Below are positions 1 through 7,407 of a stretch of DNA of 19,931 nucleotides, one piece after another (position 1 is the first letter of the stretch; each line of letters starts with the position of its first letter). Below the pieces are notes generated by a model. That model was given only the letters and a program-made list of their open reading frames with translations, had not been told where the DNA came from and ran no database searches. This stretch comes from CAZAGD01 sp049699975 (GTDB taxonomy: Bacteria; Desulfobacterota; SM23-61): NCBI GenBank assembly GCA_049699975.1, contig JBNAWB010000046.1:1-19931 (forward strand), given 5' to 3'. The translations under genes were made by a program, and so were the position numbers.

Positions 1-25
1 GCTCTCCCAGCTGAGCTATGCCCCC
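1..25 (-). tRNA. tRNA, 5' part only, probably tRNA-Ala
   Basis: Read on the minus strand from position 25, the sequence starts GGGGGCATAGCTCAGCTGGG and continues into GAGAGC at the window edge. This is an acceptor 5' strand, the TA at positions 8-9, and a complete D-arm with the universal AGCTCAG...GGGAGAGC pattern. The rest of the gene, including the anticodon, lies to the left of the window, so identity cannot be read. The acceptor start and D-arm are those usual for bacterial tRNA-Ala. It is transcribed in the same direction as the genes to its right, about 270 bp downstream of the alcohol dehydrogenase stop, with repeats in between. Confidence 0.85.
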
Positions 26-52
26 ACGAAAAGATAGAAAAAGAAATTTTTA

Positions 53-108
53 TTCCCCTCACCTCGGTACGAGTCGATTCCGACCTTCCCCCTGGTCGAG
101 TTTTAGCG
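53..108. repeat. Dispersed repeat, copy 1 (upstream of the tRNA)
   Basis: This 56-bp block matches 13122-13174 at 50 of 53 aligned positions, with one 3-nt gap. It begins TTCCCCTCACCTCGG and ends GGTCGAGTTTTAGCG, and contains a small conserved hairpin (CGACC, short C-rich loop, GGTCG). Weaker similarity (GTGTC) continues to about 131. It lies 27 bp upstream of the tRNA 5' end; copy 2 sits in the same orientation upstream of the DinG-like gene. Two copies in 13 kb, both intergenic, suggest a genome-wide interspersed repeat. Function is unknown. Confidence 0.8.
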
Positions 109-122
109 ACTCTTCCCAAAGA

Positions 123-230
123 GGCTGTGTCACAATTAATAGATTGTTACCCTTGGCTGAAAGGGCCGGAGGCAGGCCCCCGGCCTGCCTCCGGTCTTCT
201 CCTGGTCTTCCATTCCATTGCGACACAGCC
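123..230. repeat. Small element with 14-bp terminal inverted repeats and a central GC hairpin
   Basis: The ends GGCTGTGTCACAAT (123-136) and ATTGCGACACAGCC (217-230) are inverted repeats matching at 13 of 14 positions. Nested inside is a perfect 13-bp palindrome: arms 166-178 and 182-194, beginning CCGGAGGCAGG, with a 3-nt loop. The 108-bp block has no coding potential. The architecture resembles a MITE or a REP/BIME-type palindromic element. It lies between the alcohol dehydrogenase stop and the tRNA, so in RNA it could also act as a transcript-end or processing structure. No U-tract follows the hairpin on either strand, so it is not a canonical intrinsic terminator. Confidence 0.65.
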
Positions 231-296
231 GCATAGAGGAAAGGTGTCTCTGCAAGGAGAGAGGGTGAGCATCAATATTATTCAATATTCAATAAT

Positions 297-1490
297 TTAA
301 TCATATATCAAATTGAAAAGATCGACAATCTCTTTTTTTGTGGGCCACCGTGGATTTACCTGCGGGGTACCTGAATCTAGACCATCTTTAGCCATTTGCT
401 CGATAACTTTTTGGTACTCTTCTCTGTTTATGCTCAAATCACTAAGCCGCGGAATCCGAATATCGCGGCATAATTTTTTCACAGCTTCCACAGCCCTTTG
501 CGCCGCTTCTGTGAGCGAAAGTCCGGTAATTTCCTCACCCATGGCTCGAGCAATTTGGGCGAATTTATCCGGGACAGCTACCCACGTATATTCCATAACC
601 TTGGGGAGCACGATGGCATTGGCCAAGCCATGGGGCACGTGAAAATAAGCTCCTAAGGGACGGGCCATTCCATGGGCCAAAGCAGTTCCCGTATTGCCGA
701 AGGTAAATCCGGCCAGCAACTGCCCCAAGAGCATATTGCTCCGCGCGGCAATATCTCGGCCATTCGCCCAGGCTTGACGTAAATTTTGGCTGATTAATTC
801 TATGGCCGGCAAGGCAAAATAATGAGTGAGCGGTGGAGGACCATAGCCCAAATTGGCTTCTCGCCAGGAAATAAAACCTTCAATGGCATGAGTTAAAGCA
901 TCCATTCCTGTAGAAGCAGTGATGGATGGGGGCATAGATAAAGTCAAGAGTGGATCTTCAATGGCCTCTTCGGGAATAAGTAGTGGACTATGCACGATGA
1001 ACTTAACCTGCCGTTTCTTATCGGTAAAAACAGCGCCCCAGCTTACTTCCGAACCAGTTCCGGCCGTGGTTGGAATAGCCACAAGCGGCGCTTTGGGCTT
1101 TTTTACCTTGCCCCGTCCCTCATAATCTTGTAGCATACCTCCATTCGTAGCCAGAAGAGCAACTCCTTTAGCCGCATCCAGGCAACTCCCTCCGCCCAAT
1201 CCGATAACTAAATCACATTTTTCTCTCTGGTAAATATTTAGCCCCTCTTCCACATAATCCGTGGTTGGTTCGGTTACCACCTGGTCATATAAGACCGTAG
1301 CTGAGCCAGTATCATTTATGCTTTTAGAAATTTTGGAAATTATCCCTGAAGTCTCCAGGTTTTTATCAGTAACCACAAGAGCCTTTTTAGCCCCGAAGCT
1401 ACGGATTATTTCTCCTATTTTCTCAGCCATACCCAAGCCAAAATGGATTCCTTTTGGAAAACGCACTTGATAAGTTCTTAAAAAGTCCAT
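297..1490 (-). CDS. Iron-containing alcohol dehydrogenase
   Basis: The 397-aa product has the usual length for the group III (iron-type) alcohol dehydrogenase family, cytosolic NAD(P)-dependent enzymes that interconvert alcohols and aldehydes or ketones. The dinucleotide-binding motif GGGSCLDAAK is at 99-108, followed by PTTAGTGSEVS (140-150). The metal ligands expected for the family are D197, H201, H273 and H287, in MDALTHAIEGF and AHGMARPLGAYFHVPHG. The stretch between the second and third ligands is several residues longer than I recall for FucO or DhaT because of a Gly/Pro-rich insertion (GYGPPP, 215-220). The ATG start is preceded by AAAGGA at good spacing. The gene follows the M20 peptidase after 177 bp, so it may have its own promoter. 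Substrate cannot be predicted; butanol, propanediol and lactaldehyde reductases all share this fold. Confidence 0.93.
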   Translation of the reverse strand: MDFLRTYQVRFPKGIHFGLGMAEKIGEIIRSFGAKKALVVTDKNLETSGIISKISKSINDTGSATVLYDQVVTEPTTDYVEEGLNIYQREKCDLVIGLGGGSCLDAAKGVALLATNGGMLQDYEGRGKVKKPKAPLVAIPTTAGTGSEVSWGAVFTDKKRQVKFIVHSPLLIPEEAIEDPLLTLSMPPSITASTGMDALTHAIEGFISWREANLGYGPPPLTHYFALPAIELISQNLRQAWANGRDIAARSNMLLGQLLAGFTFGNTGTALAHGMARPLGAYFHVPHGLANAIVLPKVMEYTWVAVPDKFAQIARAMGEEITGLSLTEAAQRAVEAVKKLCRDIRIPRLSDLSINREEYQKVIEQMAKDGLDSGTPQVNPRWPTKKEIVDLFNLIYD

Positions 1491-1667
1491 TCGCTTTATC
1501 CTTTCTAAATAAAATGAGCTAAATACGACAAGGAGCGGGCCCTTGACCCAACATTATTTGCATAATCATTAGAAAATCAATCCGGCCACATGCCCCCAAG
1601 ATCTATTCCCTCATAATTCTAAATGAATTTACCATATTTTTCTAAAGACGATAAAGGAGGAAATTAT

Positions 1668-3008
1668 TCACGCGCAAAAATCTTTTAGCAATTCGTAAAG
1701 CACTTTGATCCCAAAGAGAAGGCAATCGGCTGAAATTCTTTCATCATGCCCATGCACGCGCCCTAAAAACTCCGCCAGTTTCTCCACGGGCGTCATTGGC
1801 TGAAACCCATAAGCCACTACCCCTTTATTCCGGAAAAATCTGGAATCGGTGGCGCCCGTGAGCATGGTGGGCAATAGCTTAGATTGCCCATCCAGTTTTT
1901 TTAATACTTTAGCAATTGATTGATACAGGGGATTATCTATAGGAGATTCAGAAGCAGGAGAAGTTTCTATAATTTCTACCTCATAATCTTTTAAATCAGC
2001 GAGCAATTCATTTATCTCTCTTTTCACCATCTCCGGCTCCACGCCAGGAAGGATACGGCAATCCACTTGGCAAGAACATTCACTGGGAATAACATTGGTC
2101 TTCTGTCCTGCCTGCACCACCGTGGGCACAAAAGTATTACGTAGAATAGCACCCACCATACCCCTTAAGCCAGCATCACTTATGTATTTTTCTACTCTGC
2201 CCGATAAGAGCGGGTTTAAAAGTTGCTTAGTTAAAAAGGAACGTGGAAAACTTAATTCCTCGGCTATTCCCTTTATGAAATTTTCTGTGGTCGAAGTTCG
2301 GCGCAGGGGAGAGCGATATTTAGAAATTCTTTCAATCGCCTTAGCCATTTTTACCACGCAATTATCGTCATGGGGCACGGAACCATGTCCGGGCTTTCCT
2401 CGAAAAGTAAGCTTTAGCCAGCAAATTCCCTTTTCCGCCGTCTGGCAAGTATAAACATGACGCTGGCCCAGAACCATCCCCAAACCCCCTCCTTCATTGA
2501 TTACATACTCGGCTCGCAATAAATCCGGATGATTTTCCCAAAGCCACTTTACACCCCATTTCCCACCGGCTTCCTCATCAGCCGTAGCCAAATACACAAT
2601 ATCCCGCCGGGGTTTGAAACCCTCGCGCGCTAACAAAAAATAAGCCATCAGCTCAACTATTCCTAATGATTTACAATCCTGCGTACCCCTGCCCCAAATT
2701 TCGCCGTCTATCACTTTTCCAGAATAAGGAGGATGTTTCCATTTTTCAGCTTCGGCCGGGACCACATCTATATGATGCAAAAGGATCAAGGGCAAGAGAT
2801 TCCCCCTTCCTTTTATTAGAGAAAAAACGTTTCCTCTTTCTGGCGCTGATTCTAATACTTGCGCGGGCAACCCTTCTTTTCTTATAAGTTCTTGCAAAAA
2901 AATAGCCCCGGCGAGTTCTTTACCCGGGGGGTTGGTGGTTTCGATCTGCACGTACTTGCTCAATATCTCTACAGCCTCTGCTCTAACTTTTTCCCAATCT
3001 ATGGTCAT
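1668..3008 (-). CDS. M20-family metallopeptidase (ArgE/DapE/carboxypeptidase-like)
   Basis: The 446-aa product is a di-zinc amidohydrolase that hydrolyses peptide or N-acyl amino-acid bonds in the cytosol. Family residues are in order: H79-x-D81 in HHIDVVP, bridging D111 in GRGTQD, catalytic E145 and metal E146 in ADEEAGG, a further acidic ligand near E172 in NEGGG, and the C-terminal H419 in VHGHDERI. The lid/dimerisation domain runs from about 195 to 330 and begins FRGKPGHGSVPH. The length and the long lid insert recall the CPS1/PM20D1-like or YscS subgroup rather than short DapE or ArgE. The ATG is preceded by GAGAGGAG at 6 nt. It begins 26 bp after the larC stop, so it is probably co-transcribed with larB and larC. 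No signal peptide is seen. The true substrate is unknown. Confidence 0.92.
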   Translation of the reverse strand: MTIDWEKVRAEAVEILSKYVQIETTNPPGKELAGAIFLQELIRKEGLPAQVLESAPERGNVFSLIKGRGNLLPLILLHHIDVVPAEAEKWKHPPYSGKVIDGEIWGRGTQDCKSLGIVELMAYFLLAREGFKPRRDIVYLATADEEAGGKWGVKWLWENHPDLLRAEYVINEGGGLGMVLGQRHVYTCQTAEKGICWLKLTFRGKPGHGSVPHDDNCVVKMAKAIERISKYRSPLRRTSTTENFIKGIAEELSFPRSFLTKQLLNPLLSGRVEKYISDAGLRGMVGAILRNTFVPTVVQAGQKTNVIPSECSCQVDCRILPGVEPEMVKREINELLADLKDYEVEIIETSPASESPIDNPLYQSIAKVLKKLDGQSKLLPTMLTGATDSRFFRNKGVVAYGFQPMTPVEKLAEFLGRVHGHDERISADCLLFGIKVLYELLKDFCA

Positions 3009-3034
3009 AGAAAGCTCCTCTCTTCTTCCCCAAC

Positions 3035-4186
3035 CTATAATCCCTTTTTTAAAACTTCTTTATATACTTCTTGAATAGGAACTCCTTTTTCCAGAGCAAT
3101 TCTTTTACAATCTTCATATTCCGGCTGAAAGCGCAAATCTCCCGAGACTTTTACCCGCACCTTACCAAACTTAGTTTCCACTTCTACTATCTCGCGGGGT
3201 AGTTTCTTGCGCTGGGCTTCATAGAAGCGCACCCCTAAAGTGGTTGATTCCCGCAAAATGATCTCGATTAGCTTATCTAAATCTTGTTCTTGAGTAATGA
3301 CGCGCAGTAATGTCCCGGGTCGGTTTTTTTTCATAATTAGATGACTTAAAGATACATCTAATGCTCCGGCCTCAAAAAGAATTTCCATTAGATAGCCATA
3401 AAATTCAGGATTCATGTCATCGATATTAGCTTCTAAGATAAAAACGCGATCCGTTAGATATAGATCGTAAGCTTCTCCCCAGAAAAGGCGCAAAAGGTTT
3501 GGCCGATCTGGAAAATCTTTCTTGCCCAGGCCATAGCCTATTTTTTCCACCTTCATATTTGGTAAAGTACTCACCCCCTTGCTTAAAGCAGCTATGATAG
3601 CTGCTCCGGTGGGTGTTACCAGTTCTTCCTCTAAGGACACGCCTTTTACTGGATAATTTTTTAATATTTCCATTGTAGCTGGGGCAGGCAATGGCAGACG
3701 ACCATGCTGACAATTTACAAATCCTCTGCCTACGGGCAGTTCCGATGAAAAAATCTTATCCGGCCGGAAAAAATCAATGCCTATAGCTACGCCCACAATA
3801 TCCACAATAGAATCTACAGCTCCCACTTCATGGAAATGGACTTCCTCTATCTGCTGATTATGGATCTTGGCTTCGGCTTCGGCCACCCGCTGGAAAATGG
3901 CTAAGCTCAGATTTTTAATCTCGGGCGATAAAGAACTCTTTTCGATTAATGCGCGAATATCACCGAAATGGCGATGATCTTCTTTTTGGGGCCCCACTTT
4001 TACTTCCACGCCCAAAGCCTTAATGCCTTGCCGCTGGCCTGGAAACACATAGAGAGAATAATTCTCCACCCCCAGTTTGGCCAATTCTTCGCGTAATTTC
4101 TCTTCGGGAAGCCCAAGATCGAGAAGAGCCGATAACGCCATATCACCACTTATTCCTGAAAAACAATCAAAATAAAGAATCTTCAT
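3035..4186 (-). CDS. larC: LarC, nickel-insertion protein of nickel-pincer cofactor synthesis
   Basis: The 383-aa product is a LarC-family protein. LarC is a CTP-dependent nickel insertase (cyclometallase) that puts Ni into the pyridinium bis-thiocarboxylate mononucleotide made by LarB and LarE. The N-terminus MKILYFDCFSGISGDM is diagnostic. Other family blocks are VHFHEVGAVDS (117-126), VTPTGAAI (190-197), GYGLGKKDFPDRPN (217-230) and EANIDDMNPE (252-261) at the start of the C-terminal domain. In Lactobacillus plantarum the two domains are made as larC1/larC2 with a programmed frameshift; here they are one uninterrupted frame. The histidine-rich loop of many homologues is nearly absent (only KEDHRHF around 69-74). 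The ATG follows AAGGG. It lies 80 bp after larB and 26 bp before the peptidase gene. LarE is not in the window. Confidence 0.93.
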   Translation of the reverse strand: MKILYFDCFSGISGDMALSALLDLGLPEEKLREELAKLGVENYSLYVFPGQRQGIKALGVEVKVGPQKEDHRHFGDIRALIEKSSLSPEIKNLSLAIFQRVAEAEAKIHNQQIEEVHFHEVGAVDSIVDIVGVAIGIDFFRPDKIFSSELPVGRGFVNCQHGRLPLPAPATMEILKNYPVKGVSLEEELVTPTGAAIIAALSKGVSTLPNMKVEKIGYGLGKKDFPDRPNLLRLFWGEAYDLYLTDRVFILEANIDDMNPEFYGYLMEILFEAGALDVSLSHLIMKKNRPGTLLRVITQEQDLDKLIEIILRESTTLGVRFYEAQRKKLPREIVEVETKFGKVRVKVSGDLRFQPEYEDCKRIALEKGVPIQEVYKEVLKKGL

Positions 4187-4266
4187 CTTTACCCTTTTTA
4201 AAATCTATATTTTATTTCCCTACATTTAAAAACAAAGACTGTCTGCTAAATTGCCTTCTGGTTTAC

Positions 4267-5016
4267 TCATGGTCTATTAATTAAACTGGCCACATAAGCC
4301 GCTCCATAGCCATTATTGATATTTACCACGGCCACTCCCGAGGCGCAAGAATTCAACATCGTGAGCAAAGGAGCAATTCCTCCAAAATTGGCTCCATAAC
4401 CAATGCTCGTCGGGACGGCAATAACGGGACGGTCAACCAAGCCGCCCACCACGCTGGGTAAAGCCCCCTCCATTCCCGCTACGACGATCAAAACTTGGGC
4501 CGCGAAGAGTTTTTCTTTTTGACTCATGAGGCGATGAATGCCCGCTACCCCCACATCATAAAGATGATCTACTTTATTCCCTAACATTTGGGCAGTAACG
4601 ATAGCTTCTTCCGCTACCGGGATATCCGAAGTCCCCGCACAAACCACCAAAATAGTTCCTCGTCCAGTTATTTTGATCGGATGGCTTAGTAAGGTCAATA
4701 CCCGTGATTGAGGATAATACTTGATCTGGGGAAATGCTTTTTTTATTTTGGCGACTTTATCCCTATCTAAGCGGGTGACCAGGACGTTATTCTTTTTCTC
4801 GACCATTTTTCCCATTATGGCCAGAATTTGTTCTGCTGTCTTCCCTTCCCCAAAAATAGTCTCCGGAGCACCTTGGCGGAGCGGGCGATGATGGTCTATG
4901 GTGGCGCAATCGATTTTTTCAAAAGGAAGCGTTTTTAATTCTTGGAGGGCTTTTTCTACGGAAATTTTCTTTTTTTGCACATCTTGCAAAAGCTTCCTTA
5001 GGTAATCGACGTTCAT
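4267..5016 (-). CDS. larB: LarB, nicotinate adenine dinucleotide carboxylase/hydrolase (nickel-pincer cofactor)
   Basis: The 249-aa product matches LarB, the first enzyme of nickel-pincer nucleotide synthesis: it carboxylates the pyridinium ring of nicotinic acid adenine dinucleotide and releases AMP. The family N-terminal block HHRPLRQGAPETIFGEGKT is at 42-60. The PurE-like domain from about 120 onward carries VCAGTSD (125-131), VVAGMEGALPSVVGGLVD (178-195) and NSCASGVAVVNINNGYGA (222-239). C224 in the last block should correspond to the cysteine reported to form the substrate adduct. The start ATG is preceded by GAGGGGGTGAGATAA, a strong ribosome-binding site. Upstream is a 121-bp gap with an 18-bp imperfect palindrome, so larB may begin a larB-larC-peptidase unit or be read through from the CNNM genes. 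Confidence 0.94.
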   Translation of the reverse strand: MNVDYLRKLLQDVQKKKISVEKALQELKTLPFEKIDCATIDHHRPLRQGAPETIFGEGKTAEQILAIMGKMVEKKNNVLVTRLDRDKVAKIKKAFPQIKYYPQSRVLTLLSHPIKITGRGTILVVCAGTSDIPVAEEAIVTAQMLGNKVDHLYDVGVAGIHRLMSQKEKLFAAQVLIVVAGMEGALPSVVGGLVDRPVIAVPTSIGYGANFGGIAPLLTMLNSCASGVAVVNINNGYGAAYVASLINRP

Positions 5017-5097
5017 TTATCTCACCCCCTCTACCTTAAATAAACTCAAAAAAAATCACCTTCTGACTTCCCTAAATATCCGGATTAACCATTTTAT

Positions 5098-5115
5098 CCA
5101 TAAGATATCTTAAGG
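5098..5115. promoter_or_regulatory. Imperfect 18-bp palindrome upstream of larB
   Basis: The sequence CCATAAGATATCTTAAGG contains a perfect 12-bp palindrome (TAAGATATCTTA, 5101-5112) and is symmetric over 18 bp apart from one mismatched pair. It lies about 80 bp upstream of the larB ATG in a gap between two genes, a plausible operator position. No promoter of good quality is visible beside it, and an AT-rich palindrome of this size can occur by chance. Confidence 0.25.
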
Positions 5116-5137
5116 AAGCCGTAAATAATTTAATATA

Positions 5138-6376
5138 TCATTCTTTTAAAGTTATTAAAACTTCGGAGATGGAACGCTCATCGGACTTGAGCACTTCGAA
5201 GAGAATTCCTTGGTAACGGAAGCTTTCTCCTATAGAGGGAATACGCCCTAATCTCTCAAGGACAAAGCCGGCCAGAGTTTCATAATCTTCTTTAGGGAGG
5301 TTGATTTTCAAGGCTTCATTTAAATGGTCAATTTCCATGCGGGCATTGACAATAAATTTTTTAGGGCCCACTTTTCTGTAGAGAGGTGGGCCGGCATCAT
5401 ATTCATCTTCAATTTCGCCCACTACTTCCTCGAGGATATCTTCGACGGTCACAATGCCCACTGCTCCTCCATACTCATCAACTATCGCCGCCATCGATTC
5501 CTGATGGCGTTGCATTTCCCGTAAAATTTCATCAATGGGCTTACTTTCTGGAAAAAAGGAGATGGGGCGGATAAGAGGCTGAATGGTTCCTTCTTTATTG
5601 GGCAACAAGAGAAGATCAAAACTATGCAAAAGGCCAATTATATTGTCCACCCGTTCGCGAAAAACCGGGTAACGGGAATAATTTTCTTGTCTGGTTAGGT
5701 CCAAGGCCTCGCCGATAGTAGCCTTTTCTTCCAAACCCACCACATCCACTAAAGGAATCATAACCTCTTTTACTCTCGTCTGGGAGAACCTGAAAATGCG
5801 GTGAATCATATCTTTTTCCAAGGGCTTCATATCGGATTGCTCGCCTTCGGCCTGCAAAATAAGCTGGAGCTCTTCCCGCGAAAGAAAAGGGTTCTCCCCC
5901 TTTTTTAAGCGCAGAACCCCTAAAACTAAACTAGTTACTCTGGACATTAACCAAACTAAAGGAAATAAAACCATCGAAAAAAACCAAATTAAAGGGGCAA
6001 TTTTTAAAATCCACTTGTCCGCTTTCGCTTGGAAAAGGCTCTTGGGAAATATTTCTCCAAAAATGAGAATCAAAGGAGTGAGCAGAAGGAAAGCATAGAG
6101 GTCTCCTTTATTTCCATAAAAACTAATAAAGATGGAAGTCACTATTGCTGTATTAGCCACCTCCATCAGATTACTACCTACTAATGTGGTGGAAAGAAAC
6201 CAAGCAGGTTCTTGAATAATCTTTTGGGCCAAACGAGAAATACGGGAACTGCTTTGAGTTAAGGAACCGAGTTTCTGGCGATTGGCCGCTACTAAAGCAA
6301 TCTCCGCCCCCGAGAAAAATGCTTCAAATATTATGAAAATAAAGATAGTTATCCCCAGACTATAGTAAGAAATCAT
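5138..6376 (-). CDS. CNNM/CorC-type membrane protein (DUF21, CBS pair, CorC_HlyC domain)
   Basis: The 412-aa product has the full architecture of the HlyC/CorC (hemolysin-like, CNNM) family. A DUF21 transmembrane domain spans about 1-155, with hydrophobic segments near 4-30, 58-87, 92-115 and 124-153. A pair of CBS domains follows (about 200-260 and 267-325), with VMIPLVDVV, YSRYPVFRE and IVDEYGGAVGIVTVEDILEE. A C-terminal CorC_HlyC domain covers about 335-412 (AGFVLERLGRIPSIGE). Family members act in Mg2+/Co2+ homeostasis and export; the hemolysin label is historical. The start ATG overlaps the stop of the preceding paralogue in an ATGA (6373-6376), so the two are translationally coupled and probably made in similar amounts. 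The conserved inner-membrane signature NxxxVANTAIV is present (69-79). Confidence 0.92.
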   Translation of the reverse strand: MISYYSLGITIFIFIIFEAFFSGAEIALVAANRQKLGSLTQSSSRISRLAQKIIQEPAWFLSTTLVGSNLMEVANTAIVTSIFISFYGNKGDLYAFLLLTPLILIFGEIFPKSLFQAKADKWILKIAPLIWFFSMVLFPLVWLMSRVTSLVLGVLRLKKGENPFLSREELQLILQAEGEQSDMKPLEKDMIHRIFRFSQTRVKEVMIPLVDVVGLEEKATIGEALDLTRQENYSRYPVFRERVDNIIGLLHSFDLLLLPNKEGTIQPLIRPISFFPESKPIDEILREMQRHQESMAAIVDEYGGAVGIVTVEDILEEVVGEIEDEYDAGPPLYRKVGPKKFIVNARMEIDHLNEALKINLPKEDYETLAGFVLERLGRIPSIGESFRYQGILFEVLKSDERSISEVLITLKE

Positions 6377-7401
6377 CTTCTTTCTCTCTTCTTCCTCCGC
6401 CTTTGCCTTTCCAAATCAAGCTCATCATATATCTCTCCAAAGAGTTCTTCTAATAAATCTTCCAAGGTAACTACGCCAGCCAACCTCCCAAACTCATCTA
6501 CCACTATGGCCAAATGAATTTTCTGCTTGCGCATTTCCCAGAATAAATCGTCTAACTTTTTGCTCACGGGAATAAAATAAGCCCTTCTTAAAAGAGGGCG
6601 TAAGCCTCCTTCCGGCCGCCGCATGCGCAAGAGATCCTTGGCATAAAGGATGCCGGTGACATGGTCTAAGTCTCCCGAATAAACCGGAATGCGAGAAAAG
6701 CGGTGTTCTCTTAAAGCTTCTATTACCTCTTCCATCTTCGCGGTTATCGGCAGGGCAAAAACTGCTTCTCGAGGGGTCATAATATTTTTCACTGTTTGGT
6801 CAGTAAATCTAAAAACTTTAAAGATTAAGTCTTTTTCTTCGGCCTCCAGGCTTCCTTCTTTTTGTCCGGAGCTTACCAATTCTTTAAAGACTTCTTCCGT
6901 CAGAGGTGATGGGGAAAATTCTATACGGATGCGAAAGATTTTCATCAGACCGTTGACCACTGATTCCAAAAGCCAGCGTATGGGAACTATAAAACTCATA
7001 TAGCGGGCCAAGGCGGCGGCCAGAGCGGGAGCTATTTTAGGGGCGTAATTAACCCCTATAGTCTTAGGGATTACCTCCCCAAAAAGAAGAATGGTAAAAA
7101 TCACGAGCGGGATGGTGATATATTTCCCCGCTTCTCCCCAAAAAGAGATGAACAAGGTACAGGCCAAAGAGGTAATAGCCACATTCATAGCTTCGTTGCC
7201 AATGAGGAGAGAAATTATTAATCTGCGGGGAGAACTGTGCAGACGCTCCAAAAGGGGATAGGTTGGATGATTTGTATCTTTTAATTTTTTTAATCCCAGA
7301 CGCCCTAAACCAAAGAGGGCTGCCTCTGCTAAAGTGAAGAAGACTAATCCCCAAAAAAGGAAGAAAAGGAGGTAAAATCTCAAAGGAGCGTCAATGTCCA
7401 A
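6373..7401 (-). CDS. CNNM/CorC-type membrane protein lacking the C-terminal CorC_HlyC domain
   Basis: The 342-aa product is a paralogue of the next gene. A DUF21 membrane domain (about 1-155, hydrophobic segments near 8-32, 60-88, 93-118 and 122-150) is followed by two CBS domains (about 205-262 and 272-325; FSRIPVYSGDLDHVTGILY, VVDEFGRLAGVVTLEDLLEE). It stops right after the second CBS domain with a highly basic tail (RQRRRKKRERR), so the CorC_HlyC domain of its partner is absent. The start is TTG, 6 bp after the thiL stop, with GAGGTGA of the thiL 3' end serving as ribosome-binding site. The ATGA overlap with the 412-aa gene suggests the two subunits are coupled and may form a heterodimer. 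Ion specificity is not predictable. Confidence 0.9.
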   Translation of the reverse strand: MDIDAPLRFYLLFFLFWGLVFFTLAEAALFGLGRLGLKKLKDTNHPTYPLLERLHSSPRRLIISLLIGNEAMNVAITSLACTLFISFWGEAGKYITIPLVIFTILLFGEVIPKTIGVNYAPKIAPALAAALARYMSFIVPIRWLLESVVNGLMKIFRIRIEFSPSPLTEEVFKELVSSGQKEGSLEAEEKDLIFKVFRFTDQTVKNIMTPREAVFALPITAKMEEVIEALREHRFSRIPVYSGDLDHVTGILYAKDLLRMRRPEGGLRPLLRRAYFIPVSKKLDDLFWEMRKQKIHLAIVVDEFGRLAGVVTLEDLLEELFGEIYDELDLERQRRRKKRERR

Positions 7402-7407
7402 AAGGTT

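Noticed and set aside
18..236. Plus-strand open frame of 72 codons at the left end
   Set aside because: It runs through the tRNA start, the dispersed repeat and the inverted-repeat element; its composition is explained by those, and it has no ribosome-binding site.
1651..1670. Plus-strand AAAGGAGG resembling a Shine-Dalgarno site
   Set aside because: No start codon or open frame follows at a suitable distance; it lies at the 3' end of the minus-strand peptidase gene.
3035..4186. Possible programmed frameshift in larC as in Lactobacillus
   Set aside because: The frame is continuous from the N-terminal to the C-terminal domain; the overlapping minus-strand frame at 3426-3713 is a shadow.
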